From positions 14,196,077-14,260,076 of the forward strand of contig NC_092582.1 in assembly GCF_037975245.1 (NCBI RefSeq): DNA of 64,000 nucleotides, written 5' to 3'. Source of the stretch: Apostichopus japonicus (lineage: Eukaryota > Echinodermata > Holothuroidea > Aspidochirotida > Stichopodidae). Numbering within the stretch: the stretch's first letter is position 1; each line of letters starts with the position of its first letter. Below, piece by piece: positions 44,028-57,605 of this stretch. The notes beneath the pieces were generated by a model that was given only the letters and a program-made list of their open reading frames with translations, was not told the DNA's origin and did not search any database. Both the position numbers and the translations under genes were made by a program.

Positions 44028-44534
44028 AATTGTAGTATATGTGTGTATGGCTGTGTGTGTGAAAGACATTGAAGTTAGTTCTCTTTGTTTCTTATTCAAG
44101 AAGCGGAATTCCATTAGAGATCTGGTTGTTTAATCTTTAATCTGCGCCACAATAAGTCAATTCTTTTTTATGGCTCAGTGCTTACTAAATGACTTATCAT
44201 GATATGGTTATAAGGCCTATCGCTAAGTTTACTATACGAATCTCTTGAATACAGAATACCACATTAACCGTTGATTACTCAAAGGGGACTTCTTTGAAAC
44301 TGGGATGACTATAGATGAGGAATAAGTGAGATTGTATGGAGCTTGGCTCCTCCCAGGCCTTGCTTTTGTGATTGCTTGTTCAACCATGTCGTTAGGTTTT
44401 GTGGTTATAGACTAACTATCGCTTTCTTTAACCCGCCATAGGGATTGTCGTTTACGTTGCTCCAAGAAACAGTTTGAAACAGTCGATGCAATTGATTTCG
44501 TCTGCCTGTAAGGGAATATACACATATAAACATC
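43171..44534. other. Upstream flank of the SLC6 gene
   Basis: No coding exon is visible. There is a (GA)n patch at 43538-43553 and a short (TA)n at 43996-44024. The last few hundred bases before the proposed ATG (44535) may contain the 5'UTR and promoter, but I see no motif that fixes a transcription start. Confidence 0.4.
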
Positions 44535-44549
44535 ATGCCTGGTGATAAG
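44535..44549 (+). CDS. Proposed first coding exon of the SLC6 transporter (MPGDK)
   Basis: ATG CCT GGT GAT AAG is followed by a strong donor GTAAGC and joins in frame (phase 0) with GGAACAGTC at 52384. The upstream stretch has a plausible non-coding leader. With only five codons the call depends on splice and frame logic. An alternative first exon further inside the 7.8-kb intron remains possible. Confidence 0.55.
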
Positions 44550-46753
44550 GTAAGCAAAATATTAATTGTTATTTATTTACCAGTTTCACATCATTCTTTC
44601 ATTCATATTTTGCTCAGTGATATTTTTGTATAGGCCTACTGCTTAAGCTATTACACTGAAATTTGCTGAGAGAATTTGGCAAATTGCCATATACTCTCGT
44701 TAGTATTACGACTATATGCATGCGCGTTGTATATCTATAGTATGAATTTAGTATGTGACTGTGAATGTTACTAAAATATATAGACTTGTTTCTCAAATTA
44801 ACATGTACCGCGAAACACAAATGTTGATTCAAATAACAGAAAATGGCCGGAAATATTTAGAAAGAGTAATACAAGCTTGTAATCAATTTGTTTTCCTTCG
44901 GATTCAGGAAATGTCCTGTTTGATTGCAAGTTATCATAATGTTTTGATCATGTTCACAACTTTTCATAGTAATCTACAAACCATTCAATGTATAGTATTT
45001 TTTTATAGCTTGGCTATATGTCTCATATTTCCCCTGTCGGATTCTTCCATTTCCTATTAGGGTTTCTTTTTTTTCAAATTATTATAGCAACAAACTGTTT
45101 TGTCGTTCTGAAAACTACTTTCATATATAATTTCATATCGCTTTACTTTGCTTAATGAATGAATTAATGTTAGTAACAGATATAGTTTTACAGTAATTAC
45201 ACGTAGTCTGTTGATTCGTCATTCTCATACTATATTGAGAACAGCACTTTACATACCTCAGTAACAGTTAAAATATCTATGGAAGTATCTGACTGGGTAA
45301 AAACGGTTCTGACGTAGGCCTATATGATCCAAAATATTTACCATTCCTACCATCAAGCGATGTTCCTTATGGCGAAGGGGTATAATTTCTTTGAGGAGGG
45401 GCCGGGGGAAGGGCAGGGAGTATGTATGGTGACACAGGCCAGAAACGATTGTTCTTTCTTTGTTAGAGGTGACGGCGAAAATGCTACATCCACAAACGGC
45501 CAGTGTGGAGCACGACTAGCTACATAAAACTAAAGATGATGTCAAAACATCACATGTTTTAAAATGGATTCAATCGAGATTCATACAGTAGGCCTACATT
45601 GACAAAATGATGAAGACAACATTCTCGATTGAAAATAGCAAGATCCAAATTGGCCAGTTACACTTGAATTAGTTCAATTCAACCTTTGAGTAAATAATAA
45701 CACTAAATCGGTAAAAAATCTTTATTTACAATTTCTGTCCGACGACATCTTCAATGGATTTAATTGTAAAAACATCTGCAGGGTGCCACTTCGTATACAA
45801 TCGAAATTCAAGCGCGACAAAACTATATGTCAGAAAATGTCTGAAATTACTTTGGGAGATATCTCCTTCCCTTCTTTTCTTTCCGCTTCTTGTTGGAACA
45901 TTTTTTAAAGTTAAATTAAGGTATGTCCGCGTACTCCTCCCCTCCCCACCCCCCCCCCCCTCGTTCAGACCTCCCTCGCCCTGAACTTGATTCGTAATAA
46001 ACTCCACACCGGACCCATCCGGCGTCAAATCACGATTCGACCCAGGCGCGGCGGAACGGAAAATTTATTGGGGGGGCTAATGCGTGGAGACTATCTAAGC
46101 GGAGCACCACCATCGGTTGGCGCGGAGCGTACAAGAAAATTTTGGGTTTTTCAAACCCCCCAGATGGCCGGAAACGGCACTTCCCGAGTGTTTTATGCTG
46201 CGAATACCTAGCCCTTAAATATTGGTCTCAAGCCTGCAATTTCTCAGATTGCATGTAAAAGTCTGTAAAAACATTGTAATTTGTATATTCGATGGTGTTT
46301 TAAGAGAGTAGCTATAACTCGTAGTGTACTCGCAAAGACGTTTTTGAGTGTATAGTAATGGGATGTTGGAGAACTGGCTGAAATGAGGCAAGTCATTGGC
46401 CTAAGACAAAGTTGTGTTGCGCTTACCGGTACTCACACTCACTGCTTCCACTTTTCACGGGGTGACAATGTGGTCTATAGCCAGGGGACGAGCCGAGGGT
46501 CCCCCCAGCATTAACTAAAATTATTACACCATATAGTATACGTGTGCATCGGACAGACCGACAAGTATGCATTGAAAAATGGGCAGATGCACGTTTCGGA
46601 GCCTTGGTAAATATTGGGGGGCTTATCATGCATTTGCCCCCTCAACTTTTTCATTGGGGGGGGCTGAGCCCCCCCCCAAGCCCCCCCCCCGGTTCCGCCG
46701 CCACTGATTCGACCACGTTACTTGCCAGTTCTATTATTATCAACAATATCCTT

Positions 46754-46796
<43 letters not shown>

Positions 46797-46805
46797 TATA
46801 TATAA

Positions 46806-46858
<53 letters not shown>

Positions 46859-46867
46859 TATATATAA

Positions 46868-46928
<61 letters not shown>

Positions 46929-49900
46929 GTCCCCGTTCTGGCGTAGTGACGAATGTTCAAAATGTGAGTTTTCAGAAAACGCGCTCTAAACATTTTCACA
47001 TTTTGACTTTAGTATAGCGTAATTAAAAAAGGATCTTTTGTACCGAAAGTTGTCAATATTTTAAATATAACAAATAGAACTTTGGGTTCTCATATTTGTT
47101 GCTGATCGAAAAAATTCTTACAAAGTAGTAATTTTAGTGTAAACATATTCGTCGTTATGTCATGTCATTTTCAATTAATTTTAGACATTCGTCAAACATT
47201 CGTCACTATGCTAGAACTAAATTTTGAAGTTTCGTCCTGTCACAGACTTGTATTCGTCACTTTTGTGTGTAGTAGCTAGGGTACACCGTGAATGTTCACT
47301 GTCACATGGAGAGAGGAAGGGAAGGGATATGATGAAATTTGAACACATGCAGTTGCAAAAATAATAGTTCCAGTGGCGTAATCTGTTAATTCGGAACTCT
47401 TATAAAGCTTACAGACACGGAAAATTGTGTGCAATTCTTCATTTTCAAGTTAGTGTATTACGTGAAATGTCTCTGATAATAGTTTCTAAGTATCTTTCAA
47501 ACGCTTTGGGAAGCTTTTCCACTGTAGGCCTACTATCCCCTTAAACGGAATGTGAAATTTTTTTTTACGCTCACAGGCACATTCATAATTTCCAACCCAA
47601 CCTCGTGTGAATCCTCATATTTAAAGAAGGAAAACAACTGTGCCATTGTTCAAGTGTTTCCAAGTTGTACTATAGTATGTTGTTCCTTCTTTATATTTCC
47701 ATCCAGTATACATATAACAAAATTCTTACGCTCACAGGCACATTCATAGTATCCAACCCAACCTCGTATGAATCCTCAGATTTAAAGAAGGAAACAACTG
47801 TGCAATTGTTCAAGTGTTTCCAAGTTGTTCTGTAGTATGTTGTTCCTTCTTTTTATTTCCTTCCAGTATACATATAAAATTTATAGAGAGGAGTCATATA
47901 ATACCTCAACAAGTAGAATAACTCATATAAAAGTTTTTTTTTTAAGATGATAGGATACCGAACAGTCCAAGAATAACTAATATAAAAGGGGAGAAAATGT
48001 CAAGATGATAGGATATCATATAAAATACATCTACACATACAAAAGTAAATACATAAAACGATATAACAAACAGACTTCAACAAACATTCTAAGTGCTCGA
48101 ATGGAATGTATAAAGCAGCACGGTAAATAAATGAGTTTCTGTAAACTTACGTTTGGTATTTTGTGGGGATTGCTTAGATTTCTGTTCGATTTGTGCAGGA
48201 GACTTTTATTACAGTATACAAAGGGTGCTTCTGATCACCGTAAATCCTATTAGCCATTCTTGTAAACTCAGGTCTTGCAGCAGCATTTACTTTTTCAAAA
48301 AGTATATGGCAATCTAAATTAAATATAGCCGATGTGTATTTAGGAAACTTCATTCTTCTTTCTTTGCTTTTTTTGCAATATAAAATGGTACCAGACAGGC
48401 ACTGTATAGATCACATGTGCCAGGTTGAATAATAGTATTGAAAACATTTTCCTTAGCATTTTGGTTAAAGAAAGACACACCTAAGCCACACTAGATACTT
48501 TGTAATATACTTTTTTTAATACCTTGATGCTTTGCAAGAAAAGGTCATGTGTCGATGTATACTCCCAGTACTCAGTTTTGGAGGTTCTAGCCACCTCAGC
48601 TCCCTAAATAATAATACGTTGCGATCTTGATAGAATGAGACCTTCATGTTTTATGGTTTTATTTTCAAAAACAAATTTCCTTTATTTTTGGGGTTACGCA
48701 ATAAAGTCTTGCGGTCACATGTTGGAACTATGTCATTTACAGAACACTGAAAATTTCATTGGTCGGTTTCAACAGATCTCTTAGGACTTGTGCATGATAC
48801 AGCAGTATCGTCGGCATATTTTGTAACAGAAATGTATGAGTTTGACCTAATTTCATCAGTATATATAGTAAATAATATTGCATATAATGGACCCCCACCC
48901 CAAGGCACACCAACCTTTATTTCCGATATTTCCGATAACCCTTTATCCAACTTTACTTGTCTGGACCATCCTTGAAGAAATTGTGTCAGCCAATGAAAAG
49001 ACATGTTTCTTTGATAAATCGTAACAGATCCTTCATTTATTGATTTGGCAAGACAGCATTAAACGCACTTGAAGAGTCAAGAAAAAGACCCCGCCTTTGT
49101 TATAATTCTTTCCTTACAATCCTAATGAGACACAATATCATGGATTAATCAACCGTTTGATATGGATATGGATTCTGCGAGTGGCTTGCAACTTCCGTTC
49201 TGGAACAGCAAGTACCTTCTCCTTTCTTATGTCAAGCAACCTTATGGGTTAACAATCCCAATGTATGGAAACCAGGGCTGAGGGTGTATCAGTTTGGTGA
49301 TGTTCATTTGGTTTGTATGTCCATATTCTGACTTGGTTTTATTTTCTAAAAGGTTTGGTATAACTTCCCCTATGATCCTGAACTTCTTAGCGTGTGGAAG
49401 AAAAGTTTCATGTAAAAGTATGTGAACTTCAAATATGTCACTAGGTATTACTAAGCCAGATAAAGGTAGTTTTGAGTTAGGCTAGAGTAATGCTCGTGAT
49501 GAGCAAAGCCGCCAACAGCTAAGAGAAACCGTACTTCTTTAGGGAGATGTTACACTTTTAACGTTTCTTTAAATATGAAATTGAAGAACGGAAGAAGTCT
49601 AAAGTGGAAATGAGCTGGCGTTTGCATGTTTTAATTTGTCGTAATACTGGTATTTGTTTATTGAACTGTTTACATTCACATTGAAAAGGAGACAGGAAAC
49701 AAATATATTACATTATATCGCCCCCCCCCCCCGCATCATCCCAAGTGGCACAATGACATTACACATTGGCCAAAAATAGCTACATGCCACGACTTTTAAA
49801 ACCAATTTACTCCCTTACTGAGCAAGATAATGGACTTATATATTTTAGCGAAAAGTTCATCACAAGGATCTTGGTAATATATATACGTTCATTGTGATGG

Positions 49901-52900
49901 TTTGGGATTCCTTCCCTTCAATCCTGAGGTATGGTTAGGCTAACTCCAAGAATGGCTTAAATTAGTTAACCTTGGTCTAGGTTTTGTAGTCTTCGCGGTC
50001 ACAATTAAACTTTGAGTGATTTATTCATCATTTTTATACGAGTTACACCCATTGTCATCAATGTCCGTCAGTGACTTACACCACCTTTTTCCTCATTTAC
50101 ACACAGCTCTAATTAAATGTACCGACACTGTTACACCGATTCAGTAGAGATAAATAGCGTTACTCCAGTCTACTGTCACTAGCTACTCGCGCAACAGATA
50201 CAAGAATCGAATGTACTGCAATCATAACACTATAGGCTACTATTCAGGTATATTATTGTTGACCCCACTGGCCATTCTGCTTTCACGAGTTATGCTATCG
50301 TGTATGAAATGCTGCATTAAGCAATTAAAGGTGGAAATAATAAAAATATTACCTTCCCATAATCCTGGGTGTTTTCAAATGGCAGTTAGATGTATGGACC
50401 TTAGACAAATTGTGTTACTGAGTGGTTGTACTGATGACTAAAGTATTCGTCAGTATGTAAAAACGAGAGTGGGCCTTAGGTGGACATGCGTCAGAAATGA
50501 GTCAGAAAAAAAGAATAAAATAGACAGTTTTAAAACTTCTAACCCGGCTCAACCGATTCTTCACCCTCGAAATAGGTAAGAACAATATTTAACTCAATTT
50601 CGCCAAAAGTGCACATTCGCCACTACGCGAAAACGGGGACGATATATACACACGGTATTACTGTATCCAGCAAAACTCTATATTCCATCAGTTGATGCTT
50701 ACCTGTCCTTTAGGTAGTCTGATCGCAAATTCCTCAGCGTTGGCCACTGAATGTTTAAAGGGACATATTTAACTGCTAGATACGCTATTCAAATTGATAT
50801 GGTCCTGAAGGGTGACTCTAGGCAGAAAGTTAATTATGAAATATTGTATACCTTTAAAAAAAACACTGCTTTCTGTCCAGCTTATATTTCCGAATGTATG
50901 AGGAAAGGTGCCCCGAAACAGCCGAGGTTAATCCATAAAATAGATTGGCCTATAGCCTAAATACACATGAAATGATGGAAACATAAGATGTTTTGGAAGC
51001 GTTAAATGGTGTTGAATGTCATCCAAGGATGCTCTGATGTTTATATGAAGTTAAAGGAATATGTTTTGGTTGAGTTATTTGAAATTTTGAATGGAGCTTA
51101 GGAGGTTATGTGGTGACCTGATTCAGGTTTTCAAGATTGTGTATGGTTTTGACAATTTATCCTTTACTGATTTGTTCATGCTTGATATAGTAGTTGTATC
51201 AGAGGTCTTTGTATAAACTCCAACAGTCACAAAGTAGGAGTAATATTCGGCATAACTTTTTTAGTACTTTAGGCATTGTAATCGGATCTGAGTGTTTGTG
51301 TCTTCAGCCATTTTCTCTCCTATAGGGTCCTTGGTGGGGACTTGGTTATCCCTCCTGATCCTTTTTTCTGCGAAACTAAATTATGAGGAAGCGTCGTCAT
51401 TATCATTTTTTTTTGGTGTTTAAAGGAGAATTCCGTGGTTAAGTTTGACGATGAATATTTTGAAAATAGGAATATGCCTATAGTTATCTTACTATCACGC
51501 CAAAACTTTCTATTTTCTTGGACTAAAATATATCAAGACTAAAGTTCTGCATAAAAAAATCTCTGTTACCGTTTTGAAAGATATGTGTTAACATGAAAAT
51601 TCATAACTCTGTGACAATATTTGTCAGTATTTAGCAAGGCATGCTATAGTAAATTTTGAACTCATGCTACAGCGAGGCTCATGATCAGTTTTGTCTCACG
51701 TATAGTCCCTTTAAATAGCTTTAACTAGTTGTTCAATTCTGGTAACCGAAAGAAAGGCCAGAGTGTCGTCTGCAATACTGTGAATGCTAAATGAAGTCCA
51801 TTATAATCTTTAAAAAAAATGGGTCCGATGTATGCGAAATTTGGTGAAAGAATCTTGAATTGGTAACGTGAGCCGTATTCCGGAGGCCTAGTTTATTAAA
51901 TTGTTGTAGTCACATTTCGGGTCTGAATGTGGTGAAATAAATCTTTGTAACTGTTATTATTATTCATTCTAATTCAGCGTACATCGATCATTTGCACGCT
52001 GAAATTGATGCACATACATTTCAATAGGCCATAGGGTAATTAGGCCTAACACTTATTGGTATAGGCCCTAGGCTTAATGATAGGGTCTAGGCCATAGCCC
52101 ATAGTGCACCTTGTGTTGTTGTTGAATAAGACCCATACCACAGCTACTGATGAAATTACAGTTTACAGCACAAATGTACAACAGGTTGGGGGAGTGGAGG
52201 GAGAATCTTATTTGTATACGGGTGACAATTCATTATTTGCTTGCCACAGACACAACTTGTTTGCTACCATCTGTCCTAACTTAATTAGGCTTAGCATGTG
52301 CCTTATGAAAAGGCTAGTCCTGGGCTGGTTGGTCATGACCCATGGATTGATTTGCTTTCTTTTTTTCTTGCTGTATTTTGCAGGGAACAGTCACTCTTCT
52401 TTCCAGTGCCAGCAGCAGCGATGAAAACCCTGTGCGAGGAAACTGGGGTAACAAGCTGGATTTTATCTTGTCCAGTTTGGGTTATGCTGTCGGCCTTGGA
52501 AATGTATGGCGGTTTCCCTACCTTGCATATGACAATGGAGGAGGTAATTATTGTGCAAGTTGTTGATTGAAATCCTGTGGGGAACATGCTTCTGAATGGT
52601 ACATCAAGAAGAGGGAGAAGGTGGGCTGTGTCCCTGAACAGGGGTGTAATGGTCAATAGCTACATATATAGGCTATTTTGATGGGTTAAGTGCATTTAAG
52701 TAGTTTGTTGTCAGATAAGTATCGTTGATTGTAAATACCCATAAAGCCAGTGAGCATTAGGGACACAATTTGTTGACTAATAGTTATATTTAAGGTGAAT
52801 TCACTCTGAACACTTGTTTCAAACTTATCCCTACAGTATTCAAATTGTACACACTTTCCCATTTATTCTGCCAACAAAGGAAACAAAACCATTTCCCTTC

Positions 52901-55900
52901 CCAATGTACCATTTCTGTCCTGTGTGTTACTGAATTTAATGAGCTGGAATCTTGTAGGTGTTTTTCTGACAATGGCATTTGGTGATTCAAGTTTACTTTT
53001 GTGTCTTTTTAACCTGTCCAATGTTTTTCTAAGATACAATAAGGAGCTCCCACACTGGCTATATAACTGCTTAAGTTTCAAGGTGAGATAATGAAAGGAA
53101 AGAAAAGCAGGTGTTGGTGAACTGTTCAAGTATGATATTTGTAGTGCAATGCATTCATCCATGCTAAGCCAAGGAACAGAACTATTCAAGCTATCAATCC
53201 TTGGAGCGTCTTAAGAATAACAATATGATTAATTGACCTTTAGTGTGGTTTTCATAGACCAAAACATTCAACTGTAGAAACAACCTACATATGAGTGCAA
53301 AATGGCGGCTGGCATTATGGTAACTAGAGCCGTAACAATCACTAAGTATGGAAGGCCGGAAATGCCAAAAGACAACACTGGTCATCATAGGGAGTTGGAT
53401 CAATATGCCTTTATTCCAAAAGCTCTGTTTAATATGTACTTTACATGTAAGACTTGATTATTCCTATAGCTAGACTAGATGCACAATAGGTCTACCTCCA
53501 TTCTATTACATATATTTCCTTTAATTTGCTCTATGATATACTAACATATTGCTCTAATATAACACTGATCCCTTTTAGCATCCTAAATTGTTTGTCTTTC
53601 TTAGTACGTCATGTCATGATCATGTCCCAATTTCCAGGCCAGGCAAACCTTGCTTCCCTTCTCCCTCCATTGGTTTCACTACTTATAACCCCGACCAATG
53701 CACCCTCTTCAGACACATGTCTTAGATACATTTATCATATGTAGTATGTTATTTTTTTCTCTTCCACAGGAGCCTTCTTGATCCCTTACGTTGTGATGTT
53801 GTTATTTGCTGGTTTACCACTTTTCTTCATGGAGGTCAGCTTTGGTCAATATGCAAGCGAAGGCCCCATCTCTGCCTGGAAAGCACTGCCCATGATGAGA
53901 GGTTGGTATCTTAAGCTTTATATGAAACTGTCTATGGCGTGTGAGGCATAGTGGGACCTACTGTACTGGCAAATTTTCTGCAGCTCTCTCCAGAAGGGTT
54001 TTTTTTTAAAAACTTTATTGATGTGCAGTGCAACCTGCAGAATATTATGGAAACAGCAAAAAAGATATAAAACGGACATGTAATAGTTTCTATCCATCGA
54101 TTTGAATGATTTAGATGGTTATGTTTGGTTTCTGATTTTAAAGATCACAGGACTTATTGTAGAGCATTTTCTGTAATTGAATGTAATGATAATAACAAAC
54201 AATAATCAGCAGTTATTTTTACGACGCTTCAAGCGACCACAAATGTGGGAGACACCAGCAAGGGCCTTTGGATTACAACTTACATGTCCTCGTTATGTTA
54301 CATCCATCTGTGCCACACAAAGAAGTAGTTCAACTTTATTACTTCACCTGTCACATACCTCATTTCCAGTGAAAATTATGATCTCCTAGCTTTAGCCAGT
54401 GACCACCAGTCCAGCCCATCAATAGGATGGACAAACCATGGGCAGCGTAAACAAAATAATGACACAAAAATTTAAGCAACATTTGACAAAGGTAACAGAA
54501 ATGGAATAAAACTTTTTAAAAAATATTAAAAAAATTTAAGAAACAAGTTCACAAAAAAACTGAAAAAAACAAAAGAAGAATGTACACCGCCAGGTGTAGC
54601 CAATCTTTAGTCTAATGCAACTGTTTAAAAAAACGGTACTACGGTCTGAGAAAATTAAGAAAGAACTGATGAAGTGGACTTATTACAAGTACAAACTTTT
54701 GGATGGGAATGAAGTTTTTTGAAAATGGTACCACCATCTCTTGCATGTACTAAGTAAGTACTCTCAATGAAAAAATGTTTTCCATAGGGTTGTTCCCCTC
54801 CCCCCAAACATCTCTCTTTAGTCCACTCCCTCAAGGGGCCAATTTATTGCATGTAGTTTGCAAATTGGATTTTTCCTTTCTATCCAAGATTTTATTTAGC
54901 CGTTCAAGAACCTGTAAGTTAGATGAATTTACTGAAATGCAGCATATATATTTATATAGTGAGCCATTATTATTGTGTACATGTTAGCCTTTAGCTAAAT
55001 ATCTTTCCAGTGATATATACCTGTTTGTTTTTAAATCTTTCCCACGACGAGTAACAGCATTACCGCAACTTCTGTTGCTGGTCTACGGTTTTATTCCTTT
55101 TGTTCTGGTAATGACGACCGACAGTCTTCTATTTTTTGTTTGTTTGCACAGTTCGCTGATCAACAATAGAGTTGGGTAAATTTCCACTCGGAAGAAACTG
55201 CTGCATTTTTCTCTTCAAGGGCCATTAAACAGGAGAATTAATTGTGTATTGTGAAAAGTTGTTTGTTCAGTGCGAATTGGTACTTTGTTGGGGTGATTTC
55301 TTTTAGTTTTGAAGGCCACACTCGATTGCATTGCATGAAAGGAATTCAGCATAAGGGGTTGCACGAAAGACCTTATTTAAGTAAAGAAATGAAGCATAGA
55401 AGGAATTTAGACACAGTCAAGGACGACCATCCATCCATCTTTGAAAGTCCATACGTCCGTTTGGAAGAGAACGTGCTCATCTTAAGTTCGATATATTCAT
55501 AGTGAAGGTTAATAAGAGTCTTTTTGCGAAATTAAGCCTGTTTTTGTATATATATCTACTTATCTTTAGTCTACTGCAGTGGTTCTCAAGTGGTCCCTGC
55601 CGTCCCTCTGGGGGTGTTGGGAAGTCTCAGGGGGGTGCTACAGGGTACAGAGGGAGAATGGGCACTCATTTGGGGGTACATGACGATTACGACACAACAC
55701 TGCAGCGATTTAGGGCACAATAAGGCATCCAGGGGGTCTGGGAACAAAAAAATAACTATTGTTGAGAGAAAATTCATCATCTTGTAGGGAATGTAGGCTA
55801 TTGTTTAATTCCTATTTGCATATCATCGGACAGTCTGATTGCTCGCTTGAGCGGCCGACTATGAACGGTGGGTCGAGGGGAGGGGGTAGGGAGAGGGGGG

Positions 55901-57564
55901 CATTGGGACAGTTCAAGATGGTCGAAGGGGGAGGTCATAAAAAAGTTTGAGAACCACTGGTCTACTGTTATGGGGTGGGGTTAATTAGGATTGGGGTGGA
56001 GGGTTCTGTGAGCACTGGGAAAATTCACTTGATTCTCTATCTTCCAGGTTCAAACTCTGTTTCATTTTGTGTGTAAGGTTGATAATAAGATAAATTACTG
56101 TGGGGTAGATACATAAAGTTTAATAGGTTGATTTCTATAGATCATAACAGAACATTTTTGCCATATAGAAATGTTGTTTACTTCTCCGTCAACAATTGAA
56201 CAAAATAGTGCAATCTGTTTCTGGTCTCTGGCTAGCCAGCTATAAACTGACTGTATACACTACTAGAGAAACAGAATTCTAGCATGACTGCTTAAATACA
56301 CTCTTTATTAGAGGAACTATTATTTATGTTTTGTGAACATATCTTTTTAGAGTGAAGTGTCTCAGCACAAAACTGTTCAATTTACTGCACAACCGTTGTT
56401 CAACAGTTATTTTCCCCCCACAATGCTGATCAAGAACTGTATAGATTTGGAATGATTTTAATTAACACTCTTTGAAAGTCCTTGGGGTGAAATGTGAGTA
56501 TTGATACGTCATATGTTAAATATAAAATCTAAGAGTTGTGATAATAAAATTTAGCAATACAGCAGCTGAGTTAATTTCATAGATTCTCTCTAATTTCTAC
56601 AACAATTTTTCTTTCTTCCTTATGTCTCTACAATTAGCTCCTTGAATTGGTTTTGATATATTTAGGAAAATAGGAACAAAATTTTATGATAATTTTTTTT
56701 TTCTGAACTGGACAAAAAATTCAATGAATGAACTCTGGGGAAAAAGCAATTAAAATGCTTTCTACTATATATAGTACTAACTGTGTACAGGACAGACTCA
56801 ATTCTATCTTATTTGCTTTTCTTGTCATCTTTTCGACTCTATTGTGTGGATAATAACACTTCTGTGTACAGCAGAGTAAAGGAGGTGCAGTAAGTGCCCC
56901 CTGTGTGGTCCACAAACAACCTTTGTTAACTCTGCTGGATACAAACATAGGCAGACAGCACAGGAATTTGGTCAGTAGCCAATACTGTTTCCAAGCACTT
57001 TGCTTGACAAACAATGTGCCTTTGTGTTTTCATCAGAATGATTTTTTTCAGAAAATTAGGAACAATACTAAAGTTAACCATGTATCTCAAGGACTTTAGA
57101 TTAATATTAATCATAATATTAATAATCAATTTTTTTTACGACGCTTAAATTAATGTTAAATATGAATCCAATAAAAATAATTTAATGAAAAAATGACTGA
57201 AGAGAATGGCAAGAACAAATTGTATTTGCGGGTATGACTACTTGCACAGGGAATGATTGCCAATTAAACATTAATTAACTGTGACAAAGATCACTGAATG
57301 CGCTCAATATATAGGTATCATATCTGTTACCATGTTTTTTTGTTGTTTTTAGGTGGATATTATTTACTGCATGAAGGGAACTTGTTCAAAATTTGGATGC
57401 TTTCGAACCTTGTGTATATATAAACGCCTACAGTGGAATTACCACCTTCCTTACAGTACCGGTTTCGAAACTCTGGACAAACAATCAGCGTCCATAGCCT
57501 AGTGGAGGCTGGAAGTTTTTTCACTGTTCTGGATATCCAACTCACTACAATTTCAATTATATAA

Positions 57565-57605
<41 letters not shown>

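Larger units (their letters stand above)
46928..50641. mobile_element. Candidate 3.7-kb DNA transposon with CGTCCCCGTT terminal inverted repeats
   Basis: The left end begins CGTCCCCGTTCTGGCGTAGT and the reverse complement of the right end begins CGTCCCCGTTTTCGCGTAGT. Over the first 33 positions roughly 28-29 agree. Both ends border TA-rich DNA (ATATAT), compatible with insertion at TA or in a (TA)n tract. Subterminal ATTCGTC repeats occur at about 47149, 47189, 47201 and 47249 on the left and 50447 on the right. No transposase frame is visible. The interior contains a 160-bp tandem duplication and a CR1-like retroelement relic, so the unit is non-autonomous or decayed. Confidence 0.6.
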
